From NCBI RefSeq assembly GCF_007595705.1, contig NZ_NISY01000018.1:1-64000 (forward strand): 64,000 nucleotides of DNA, written 5' to 3'. Under the pieces are notes generated by a model. That model ran no database searches. It saw only the letters and a list, made by a program, of their open reading frames with translations, and was not told where the DNA came from. Origin of the DNA: Streptomyces sp. SAJ15 (GTDB lineage Bacteria > Actinomycetota > Actinomycetes > Streptomycetales > Streptomycetaceae). The first letter of the stretch is position 1; every line of letters begins with the position of its first letter. The position numbers were made by a program, and so were the translations under genes. Positions 42,201-49,600 of the stretch are shown one piece after another.

Positions 42201-43218
42201 GCCCACCGACGGCGGTCGGGCGACCCCGCTGCCGCCGGTCGACTGCGGAACGGCGGACCGGCCGCTGCGGAAGAGCGAGCAGTGCTGGGCGCACCTGGCG
42301 TTCAGCGGTGACGGGCGGACCCTGGCCTACGGGGTCGGTGCGACGAAGGTGCACGACGACCCGGAAGTCCAGCACCGGGAAGGGGCCGGGGCTCGCCCGG
42401 AGCGGATCGCGGTGTGGGATCTACGGGAGAACCGCAAGCGGGCGGAGCTCGTGCTCGCGACGGGCGTCGACGACGCGGAGAGCGCCGATGCCATCGCGCT
42501 CAGCCCGGACGGCTCCTCCCTCTTCGCCCTCCGCCAGCGTCCCGGAGCCGCGCTGGAGCGGTGGGACGCACGGCGCCGCACAGAAGCGCCGCGCCATACC
42601 GAGCAGGCCACCGGCAGAACCGGCACCTGGTCGGTCCCTCCGGCCGGCGCCATGGCGGTGCGCCCCGACGGGCAGCGGCTGGCCACCACGCACGGGATCG
42701 GCTTCACCCTGCCCTCGGGCCGCCAGTCCTCGGACGCCACCGGGCAGCTGAACGCCCAGGCGCTCGCCTACAGCCCCGACGGCGAACGGCTGGCCCTGGG
42801 CAGCCACTCCGGCCGGGTGACCGTGTACGACGGCGACGGGAGGCGCCCCCTGGGCCTGCTCTCCGGGACGGAGTCGAGCCACGTCCGGAAGGGGGAGTCG
42901 GTGGCCGCCCTCGCCTACGCGCACGACGGCGCGACCTTGGCCGTGGCGGGCACGAAAGGCACGGTACGGCTGTGGGACGCCGCCTCGGGGCGCCCGCTGG
43001 GGACCACGCTCAGCACCGCTGCCGACCCCGTCCTGGCGATCGCGTTCAGCCCCGACGACCGGACCCTGCTCGTGGCCGGGGCCCGCACCCCCCTCAGGGC
43101 CTACCCCGTCGACCCGGCCCGCGCCACCGCCGCCGTCTGCGAACGCGCGGGCGGCGGCCTGTCGCGCGCCGACTGGTCCACGTACATCCCGGAGGTCCCG
43201 TACCGCGACATCTGCTGA
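39265..43218 (+). CDS. XRE-like HTH / STAND NTPase / transmembrane / WD40 protein
   Basis: 1317 residues. An N-terminal HTH-like domain (about 12-75, FAYELRKLREEAGGLTYRAM then YSVTALSQAAAGEQLPSLP) precedes a STAND NTPase. The NTPase begins PYRGLARFEPGDHERFFGR, with Walker A FGPSGSGKSSLLRAG (about 143-157) and Walker B WLIVDQFEEVF (about 213-223), and the VVAVRADFFGRCA block. Winged-helix-like DLAHEALITAWPRL follows, then a membrane helix (about 544-566) and a WD40 array to about 1290. It ends with a Cys tail (VCERAGGGLSRADWS). STAND proteins switch by NTP-driven oligomerisation. Everything from the membrane helix on parallels the TIR-WD40 protein. GTG start with A5G7 upstream. Confidence 0.85.
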   Translation: MGRRERPVDPSAGPVQRFAYELRKLREEAGGLTYRAMAQRARYSVTALSQAAAGEQLPSLPVALAYVEVCGGDRAEWEARWREAAAEAAEAAVVERAEDDAAAEPPYRGLARFEPGDHERFFGRDGLVADVVELARSNRFTAVFGPSGSGKSSLLRAGLIPVLRDPALRDPGNGGGAPSAAPAPAVIRVLTPGEHPARTHRAALTPKAGDGDTWLIVDQFEEVFTLCQGPAERREFIDALLAARQPESRLRVVVAVRADFFGRCAGHRGLTAALRGATLLVGPMGPAELREAIVKPAAAAGLIVERSLTARIVAEVADEPGGLPLMSHALLETWRRRRGRTLTEEAYESVGGVHGAIAATAERVHGELSAHQAELARRILLRLITPGEGAQDTRRPADRAELETGSADATGGTPSDTPGDAPGDSPVVTSDDTSLVLERLVRARLVTVDDGVVDLAHEALITAWPRLRGWIEEDRGRLRVHRKLTEAARSWQELHRDPGALYRGARLAEAEEAFGSDRERAALTPLERAFLTASSGGRRRSRRRVRAVAGTLSLLLVLAVLAGTVAWQQNRESDQRRAEATSRRVASIAETMRYADPVTALRLSAAAWRISHTDEARAALLGAVTQQEQDSFTVPGTGADGIAGGGAYFSADGRTMVRVTAGRVQRWDVAGHRRTGALRLADEERVVDLSRDGRRLLVAAGGRLTSRDLDTGKPVGPRLAPDPGDTLDTLSAEYAPSGRMVLLADDRSVRLWDVRRGRLVFQREGEDIYQPVVSPDDRLVTLCAGTSLELWDIAARRRVRPPRAAALSRAACSAAPTPDGGRAWEFDPRGRGLAVGRKELAVWDLGSGKTVPVPYDADTLDDVRFSRDGRFVSTVGDRKVTLWRISADSADSADSAEAVYSHELASEFAVGHWLDLDRGVIRYQEGIGDGTGAVRTLFVGGATASPRRREPTQKAAFSPDGRLVVTARLHGDQMWFEALPTDGGRATPLPPVDCGTADRPLRKSEQCWAHLAFSGDGRTLAYGVGATKVHDDPEVQHREGAGARPERIAVWDLRENRKRAELVLATGVDDAESADAIALSPDGSSLFALRQRPGAALERWDARRRTEAPRHTEQATGRTGTWSVPPAGAMAVRPDGQRLATTHGIGFTLPSGRQSSDATGQLNAQALAYSPDGERLALGSHSGRVTVYDGDGRRPLGLLSGTESSHVRKGESVAALAYAHDGATLAVAGTKGTVRLWDAASGRPLGTTLSTAADPVLAIAFSPDDRTLLVAGARTPLRAYPVDPARATAAVCERAGGGLSRADWSTYIPEVPYRDIC

Positions 43219-43262
43219 TCCGGCCGCGAGGAGGTTTCGGAGAGGGGCGGGACGGGGGAGCG

Positions 43263-43751
43263 GTGTTCTGGTGCGCCGCGTGGCCGCCCCATGGGCGGAA
43301 GACATCGCGGCGGTCCTTCGTGAGCGCCGCGCTCCTCGTGGACTTCGCCGCGCCCCAGATGCCCGCCGTGGCCGCGGCGGCGGAGCGGGCCCCCGGGCCG
43401 GCGGCACCCGGAACCCCGGCCGAGGTGGAGGACCTCGCCGGCGTCCGTACGAACGCGACCCTGGGCGCCGAGCCGGCCCGCAAGGCCCGGCCGCTGGTGG
43501 TCCTTTCGCCGGGCTTCGGGATGAGCCGGCTGACACTCACCGCGCTCGGCGAGGACCTCGCGTCGCGCGGGTACGCGGTGGCGGCGGTCGACCACACCTA
43601 CGAGGCCCCGGTCGAGTTCCCCGGCGGGCGCATCGAGACCTGTGAGATCTACGTGAACGCGTTCGTCGACCGGCACCTGCGCGGCACCCCGAGCCCGCTC
43701 CTCGACCGGCCGTCCGCGGCCTACCCGGAAGTCAACGTCCTGAAGAAGTAG
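43263..43751 (+). pseudogene. PAF-acetylhydrolase/lipase-like gene with internal deletions
   Basis: A 162-residue open frame with a Tat-like N-terminus (TSRRSFVSAALLVDFAAP). It joins directly to DLAGVRTNATLG and RPLVVLSPGFGMSRLTLTAL, then GYAVAAVDHTYEAPVEFPGG. Right after ETCE it continues IYVNAFVDRHLRGTPSPLLDRPSAAYPEV, the extreme C-terminus of secreted PAF-acetylhydrolase-type hydrolases (about 380-400 residues). The nucleophile-elbow GHSxGG and the Asp and His of the triad are missing, and the stretch between signal and core is also shortened. The frame is kept by chance or by recent in-frame deletion. The protein cannot be catalytic by the family mechanism. Confidence 0.62.
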
Positions 43752-43771
43752 CGCACATCACCGGCGGGCCC

Positions 43772-43795
43772 GGGGGTGGCACCAGTGCCACCCCC
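43772..43795. terminator. Hairpin terminator between convergent genes
   Basis: GGGGGTGGCA (43772-43781) and TGCCACCCCC (43786-43795) form a perfect 10-bp stem with a CCAG loop, 20 bases after the hydrolase remnant stop and before the convergent stop at 43863. It could act in both directions. Confidence 0.7.
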
Positions 43796-43862
43796 GCACG
43801 GATCGACGCTCGACCGGCGGTGCCGGCTCTGATCAGCCGGCCTCCGCCCGGGTCTGGGGCGG

Positions 43863-44297
43863 TCAGCCGGCCAGGGGCAGGGCCGCCGCTACCGCGTTCC
43901 GCTCCTTGCGGCCGACCAGCGGAAATATGATCTTCAAGCCCTGCTCGCTGTCCGGTGAGGAGACGACGAAGGACGAGTTGAGCACACGTTCCTTGATCTC
44001 CGAGCGGACGAGACCGGCGCGCGGGATCGTCATCAGGTGCTCCTCCGGCCGGGCGAACGTCGGGTTCGCCCGGAAGATGAAGATGCGACGGTCGGTCATG
44101 GCCAGGTACATGGGGGTCGGCGCCGGGATCACGGCCATGGCACCGGCGCTCATGAGTGCCGAGGCTGCCGCGAACGCTGCCGTCCGGCGTACGGAGACGG
44201 AACTGAGGTTGACGATGGTCGCCACCTCGACCCGCTCGCCGGGCTCGAGCAGGGGGTCGACGGCGGCCAACAGCAGTCGGCGGCGCTTTCCGTTCAC
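43863..44297 (-). CDS. Small protein with bacterial PH-like domain
   Basis: 144 residues. It has a short hydrophobic stretch (about 35-58, AAFAAASALMSAGAMAVIPAPTP) followed by YLAMTDRRIFIFRANP, the strand pattern of bacterial PH-like (YdbS/YokE-type) domains, and IPRAGLVRSEIKERV. The GTG start at 44297 has AGGAG 7 bases upstream; longer frames upstream are rejected. Function unknown; these domains are often membrane-linked in stress responses. Confidence 0.62.
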   Translation of the reverse strand: MNGKRRRLLLAAVDPLLEPGERVEVATIVNLSSVSVRRTAAFAAASALMSAGAMAVIPAPTPMYLAMTDRRIFIFRANPTFARPEEHLMTIPRAGLVRSEIKERVLNSSFVVSSPDSEQGLKIIFPLVGRKERNAVAAALPLAG

Positions 44298-44528
44298 GGG
44301 TGGTGCTCCTGAAGAAGATGGGGCGGGGGCCGTCGGGAACTCCCGTCCGGCGTGCGACGGCCCGGCTCCCGGCGCCGGCGCGGTTTCCGCTGCCCGGAAA
44401 GCAGCCGGGGACCGGACTCCCTCGCGAGGCCGTTCGGCGTGAGTCGTCGGCATACCTTAAGCCCGTCTGGCGAGTCGAGGTCGCGGTAGTGACCGGAGCC
44501 CGTTTCCCGGCCAGCGCGTTCGCCTCGG

Positions 44529-45005
44529 TCACCCGGTCCGGCGGGTCATGCGCATGTGCCAGTTGGTGAGCCAGGTCCGCCCCTCGTCCACGGAGAACGC
44601 CTGCTCCCAGTGGGCGGTGGTCTCAGTGATCTCCGACCAGACGAAACGGACCTTCACCTTGCGACCGTCGTGCTCGTCATCGCCGTGGAAGACTCCCGTG
44701 CCGTCCGGCTGGAAGCGGCCGGTCACGGGAGGGAAGAGCGTGCCGGTGCGCTTGCTCGCCCAGTACAGGGACCACGCGTCGGCGGCCGGGTCGTACAGCC
44801 GCAGGGTCAGTCCGGCGAAACTCTTCGTCGGGAACTCGATCTCGTCGAAGCTGGCCCGGCCGTCGAAGTGCGCGGAGGCACGGGTGATGCCCGGGAACTC
44901 CTCCCAGCGGTCGTCGCCCTCGGCGGGGTCGAGGAAGTTCTTACGCCAACGGTTGACGACGTCGTAGGTACCGGTGAAGAAGGCGAAGCCAGTGCTGTTG
45001 TCCAT
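44529..45005 (-). CDS. Lipocalin-like/DUF1579-like small protein
   Basis: 158 residues without signal or membrane segment. It is rich in beta strands: FAFFTGTYDVVNRWRKNFL, SFAGLTLRLYDPAADAWSLYWAS, TGRFQPDGTGVFHGDDEHDG, VRFVWSEITETTAHWEQAFSVDEG. The pattern (G(T)Y/W-V at the start, YDP....W..YW, G.F..DG.G.F, R..W) is that of small polyketide-cyclase/lipocalin-like ligand-binding barrels. The ATG at 45005 lies 21 bases from a perfect palindrome shared with the divergent WYL-type regulator, so it is that regulator's probable target. Confidence 0.7.
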   Translation of the reverse strand: MDNSTGFAFFTGTYDVVNRWRKNFLDPAEGDDRWEEFPGITRASAHFDGRASFDEIEFPTKSFAGLTLRLYDPAADAWSLYWASKRTGTLFPPVTGRFQPDGTGVFHGDDEHDGRKVKVRFVWSEITETTAHWEQAFSVDEGRTWLTNWHMRMTRRTG

Positions 45006-45025
45006 GCGCAGGAGGCTAAGCCCGT

Positions 45026-45050
45026 TCCACTGACACCGACTGTCAGTGGA
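45026..45050. promoter_or_regulatory. Perfect 10-bp inverted repeat, probable WYL regulator operator
   Basis: TCCACTGACA (45026-45035), a 5-base spacer, and TGTCAGTGGA (45041-45050). The 25-base structure fills the 65-base divergent gap between the lipocalin-like gene (start 45005) and the WYL regulator (start 45071). Autoregulation with control of the divergent gene is the simple reading. Confidence 0.6.
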
Positions 45051-45070
45051 TCAGGATAGATTTCCTCGAC

Positions 45071-46042
45071 GTGCGCGCCAGCAGACTCGTCTCCCTCCTC
45101 CTCCTGTTGCAGAACCGTGGTCGGATGACCGCCGCGGAGCTGGCGGTGGAGCTGGACGTGTCGGTCCGCACCGTCTACCGCGACGTGGAATCGCTCGCCG
45201 CGGCGGGTGTACCGGTGTACGGGGAGCCGGGCCACGACGGCGGCTACGCGCTCGTCGACGGCTACCGCACTCGCCTGACCGGGCTCACCGCCCAGGAAGC
45301 GGAGGCGTTGTTCCTGGCCGGGCTGCCCGGGCCCGCGGCTGAGCTGGGGCTCGGCTCGGTGCTGACGGCGGCCGAGCTCAAGCTCGAGGCCGCCCTGCCG
45401 GACGAGCTGCGACGGCAGGCCGGCCGCATCCGCGAGCGGTTCCACCTTGACGCACCCGGCTGGTACCGGGAAGCGGACGACGTCCCACACCTGCCGGCGG
45501 TCGCAGCGGCGGTGTGGCGGCAGCGGGCACTCCGGGTGCGCTACCAGCGCTGGTATGCCCCCGAGGTCGTGGAACGGCGGCTCGAACCCTACGGGATCGT
45601 GCTCAAGGGAGGCCGGTGGTACGTGGTGGCGAACGCCGGCGGCGACTCCCCCCGCACGTACCGGATCAGCCAGATCCTGGAGCTCCACCCGCTCGACGAG
45701 GAGTTCACGGCGCCCTCGGACTTCGAACTGGCCACGTACTGGCGATCCCACACCGAACGACTTCAGGAGCGGCTCTGGCAGGGCCGTGCGCAGATCCGGA
45801 TCTCCCCGACGGGGGTCGAGCGGCTGCGGGAATTCGGGGTGCCGGCGGTGATCGACGCCGTCGAGGCGGGCGAGGAGGAACACCCCGGCGGCTGGCGCCG
45901 CGTCCTGATCCCGATCGAGAGCCTGACACACGCGGAGGGCGAACTGCTGAGGCTGGGCGCGCAGGTGGAGGTCGTGGCCCCACCCGAGCTACGGGAGCGG
46001 ATCACGGCGACGGCGCGAGCGATGGCGGCGCTCTACGGCTGA
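45071..46042 (+). CDS. YafY-type HTH/WYL-domain transcriptional regulator
   Basis: 323 residues. An N-terminal HTH_11 domain (RASRLVSLLLLLQNRGRMTAAELAVELDVSVRTVYRDVESLAAAGVPV) is followed by GYRTRLTGLTAQEAEALFLAGLP. A WYL domain (about 140-225) has IRYQRW/VERRLEPYGIVLKGGRWYVVA-type signature residues, and a WCX-type C-terminus is present. WYL domains bind ligands, often nucleic acid or nucleotides. GTG start at 45071 with no obvious ribosome site, so translation may be leaderless. A perfect palindrome lies just upstream. It neighbours the coupled helical/STAND pair but has its own stop 180 bases before it. Confidence 0.85.
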   Translation: MRASRLVSLLLLLQNRGRMTAAELAVELDVSVRTVYRDVESLAAAGVPVYGEPGHDGGYALVDGYRTRLTGLTAQEAEALFLAGLPGPAAELGLGSVLTAAELKLEAALPDELRRQAGRIRERFHLDAPGWYREADDVPHLPAVAAAVWRQRALRVRYQRWYAPEVVERRLEPYGIVLKGGRWYVVANAGGDSPRTYRISQILELHPLDEEFTAPSDFELATYWRSHTERLQERLWQGRAQIRISPTGVERLREFGVPAVIDAVEAGEEEHPGGWRRVLIPIESLTHAEGELLRLGAQVEVVAPPELRERITATARAMAALYG

Positions 46043-46223
46043 AGGCGGTGGGCCGGCCTGGTCCCGTGCCGGGAAAGTGAGACGTCGTCGCGATCATCGG
46101 GGCCACGATGGGGTGTGGCTGGGCTTCGCGTCTGATTTCCGGCGTATTTCCGTCCGTTCGGAGCGCGTTGGTCGCCGGTGCGCGTTACGGTCGCCCGTCG
46201 GTACGGCGCGAAGGGGGAGGCTG

Positions 46224-46646
46224 ATGGGGCCGGAGGAGTTGGTGGCGCTCACCGCGGCGGCGGGGGCGGCGCTGGTGCAGGCGGCGGGGACCGATGCCTG
46301 GGCCGGGATGCGGACGTGGACGAGCCGGTGGTGGGGGCGCCTGGGCGAACAGCCGCAACGCGCGGAGCTGGAGCGTCTCGACGCGGCCCGGACGGCCCTG
46401 TCCGCCGCCGCTGAGACGGAAGCGGCACACCAGGCGGGGTACTGGAGCGGCCGCTTCGAGATGCTTCTGGAGCTGCTGCCTCCGGAGGCGCGCGAAGAGG
46501 CGGTGGCCGAGCTGCGGGCGCTGGTCGGTCAGCGGCCGTCGGCCCGGTACGGGCCCACGACCGTGAACGTGTCAGGCGACGGCCCGGTCTCGGTCCAGAG
46601 CGGTGACCACAACCACATGGTGAACAACTTCGGGTCGGGCGCATGA
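46224..46646 (+). CDS. Small helical protein with C-terminal RHIM-like motif
   Basis: 140 residues. The first about 105 are predicted alpha-helical, with a hydrophobic N-terminal helix (LVALTAAAGAALVQAAG), a Trp-rich amphipathic stretch (WAGMRTWTSRWWGRL) and a long helix to RALVGQ. The C-terminal tail TVNVSGDGPVSVQSGDHNHM then VNNFG has VQSG at 124-127. It matches the N-terminus of the next protein at VSVQxGxxNxxVNN. This is the layout of Bell-type effector proteins with a C-terminal amyloid signalling motif paired with an NLR-like receptor. Killing or membrane activity is inferred. ATG at 46224 with AGGGGGAGG 3 bases upstream. The stop overlaps the next start (ATGA). Confidence 0.75.
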   Translation: MGPEELVALTAAAGAALVQAAGTDAWAGMRTWTSRWWGRLGEQPQRAELERLDAARTALSAAAETEAAHQAGYWSGRFEMLLELLPPEAREEAVAELRALVGQRPSARYGPTTVNVSGDGPVSVQSGDHNHMVNNFGSGA

Positions 46647-49600
46647 CCGATGGCGTCGTCCCCGTCTCCGTGCAGATCGGGAACGACAACACCATCGTCA
46701 ACAACCTGCCGCCGGAGCACCGCGCGGCGGTGTTGCGGCGGAAGCTGTTGGAGTGGGACGACCTCGTCACGAAGACCCGGTCGGCGCCGACAAGTCCGGC
46801 GGCCCTGCTGGACGCGCACCGCGCGGTGGTGCCCTTCCGGGGGCGTGCCGAGGAGCTGGAGGGGCTGCGGGCCTGGTGCGGGGCTCCGGGGCTGGGGATC
46901 CAGCTGGTGTACGCGCCGGGCGGGCAGGGCAAGACCCGCCTCGCGCGCCGCCTCGTCGACCGGCTCGGTGAGATGCCGGGCGACGAGCCCTGGAGCGTCC
47001 TGTGGCTGAGCCGCGACGCCCCGGCCGGCGAGCTGCCGGTCCTCCGGTACACGCGGTCGCCGCTGCTGGTGGTGGTCGACAACGCCGAGACCCGCACGGA
47101 CCAGCTGCCCACGCTGCTGAGGGCGGCGGCCGCCGCGCCCAGGACCGTGCGCGTCAAGGTCCTGCTGCTGGCCCGCACCGACGGCGACTGGTGGTACGAC
47201 CTGCCCGCGGCCACCGAACTGGAAGAGCTGTACGACGCTCCTGTCACGCCCCTGCGCCCGCTGGAGCCCGATCCGGGCCGTCACGCCGAGGCGTACCGTG
47301 ACGCCGTGGAGGGCCTGGCCCGCGCCCTGCCCCAGGTGCCCGGGCAGCGGCTCATCAAATGGGGGCGCCAGGTCGGGCGCCTCACGCGCCCCGCCGCGTA
47401 CCGCGTCCGGACGCCGGACATGGATGTGGCGCTCACGCTGCACATGACCGCGCTCGTCGATCTGCTGGACGCGGCCCACAAGCCCGGGGAAGACGCGAGC
47501 CGCTCCCGGCCCATGGAGGAACGGCTGCTGGACTACGAGCGTCGCTACTGGATCGCCGTCGAGGCCGACCTGGGCCTGAAGAGGCGCAGGGGCATCGACG
47601 CCGTCCTCGCCGCCGCGTTCCTGTGCGGTGCCGCCGACCGCGAGGAGGCCGACGCGCTCCTGGACCGGGTGCCGGTACTCCACGGCCAGACCGCGGACGT
47701 CCGCTGGGCCGTGTGCGACTGGATCGGCGCCCTCTACCCCCCGCCCGCCCCGTCGCAGTTCTGGGGGACCCTGCGCCCGGACCGTCTCGCCGAGTACTTC
47801 GTGGGCAGCCGGCTCCGTGCCGATCCGCGGCTGGCCGACCGCCTCCTCGCCGGGGCGTCCGAAGCCCAGGCCGCCCGGCTGCTGGTCCTCCACACCCGGG
47901 CGGCAGCGCATCCGGCGCACCGCGAGCACCTCGACGCGCAGCTCACCGATCTGTGCTGCCGACACCCCGAGGTGCTCGGCGCCCTCGCCGTCGACGTCGC
48001 CACCCAGGTGGAGCGACCGGAGCCGCTGGTGTCGGCCCTGTACCGGCTCACCGACGACCCCGGCACGGATCTCGCCGATCTCATGCGACTGCTGGACCGC
48101 CTGCCCTCCTCCTCCCACAACCTGGCCCCCTGGGCGTTGGACCTCACCGAGCGGCTGACCGACATCCACCGCGAGCGAGCCGAGACGAGCTCCGCTCACC
48201 TGCCGGCCCTGGCCGGGCTCCTGCGCGTGCTCTGCCGGCGGCACCTCGACATGGGGCACCGGCAGCGCGCGTACGAGGTGACGGAGGAAGCCGTCGGCCG
48301 GCTGAGACCGCTGGCGGAGACGGACCCCCCGACCTTCCGGCCGCACCTCGCCGCGTCCCTGCACAACCTGTCGATCGGCCTCGGCGCCGTGGGACGGCGA
48401 GCCGACGCCGTGGGACCCGCCTACGAGGCCGTCGGTCTCTACCGCGAACTCGTCGCCGAGTCCGCCTCACCCTCCGACACCCGGGTGTACCGCTCGGAGC
48501 TGGCACACGCCCTCAACGCCGTCGCCAACTGCGAGGGGGAGCTCGGCCGCCCCGACAAGGCGCTCACGGCGATCGAGGAGACCGTCGGGATCCGGCGCGA
48601 GCTGGTCGGGGAGCGGCGCGAGCGGGCGGAAATGGCCGACGGCCTGAACAACCTGTCCATCTGGCAGAAGGAGTGCGGCCGGCACAAGGAGGCGCTGGTT
48701 TCGAGCCGCGAGTCCGTGGAGCGGTACCGGTCCCTGGCCGAGGAGCACCCCGACGCCTTCCGGAAGGGCTTCGCCATGAGCCTCGGCACGTACTCAAACT
48801 GCCTACGGGACGCGGGCCGGTACGCGGAAGCCGTGCGAGTGGCCGAGGAGGCGCTCGACATCCGTCGCCACCTGGCCCGGGCGCGGCCCGGCGCCAACCT
48901 TCCCGACCTGGCGCGCGCCCTGAACTCCTTCGCCATCGATGCGGACGAGATGGGACGGAGGCGGGAATCCGTCGCGGCGAGCGCCGAGTCCGTGAACCTC
49001 TACCGGCGGCTGTACGAAAGGGAACCGGCCGCGTTCGCGGAACGGCTGGCCATGAGCCTCAACACGTACGCCAACCAACTGAACGGCGTCGATGCGCGGG
49101 AGGAGGCGCTGAACGCCGCCCGCGAGGCCGTCGCCCTCTACCGCTCCCTGGAGCAGGCGAGTCCCGGGGTGTTCACAGGGGATCTCGCGATGAGCCTGAA
49201 CACGTACGCCGACCAACTGGAGGCTGCCGGACAGGTTAGGGAAGCGCTGGGCGCCGCCCGTGAGGCCGTCGCCCTCTACCGGCTCGCGGCCGAGGAGCGG
49301 CCCGAGGTCTTCCGCCAGGCACTCGTCGTGGGGCTCAACAACCTCGCCCATCAGCTGAGCAACGCGGGCGGGTACGAGGAAGCCCTCGCGACGGCTGAGG
49401 AGGGTGTCGCCGTCGCCCGCCGTCTCAGCGCGGCGGACGGGACGCCACCGGCGCTGTCCGCCGTCGCGACGATGCTCGTGACCAGGGCGTCCCGGCTGTA
49501 CGCGGTGGGCCGGCCGGCCGAGGCCGTACAGGACGCGCGGGAGGCGAAGGCCCTGTTCCGGGAGCTCGTACGGGGGGACCGGGGGGAGGACGCGGCGCCG

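Noticed and set aside
37903..42375. Very long leftward open frame (about 1490 codons)
   Set aside because: Only the last 408 codons (37903-39126) have a signal peptide and protein-like repeats. The rest is antisense to the XRE-STAND-WD40 gene and has the Arg/Gly/Pro-rich composition of a shadow frame.
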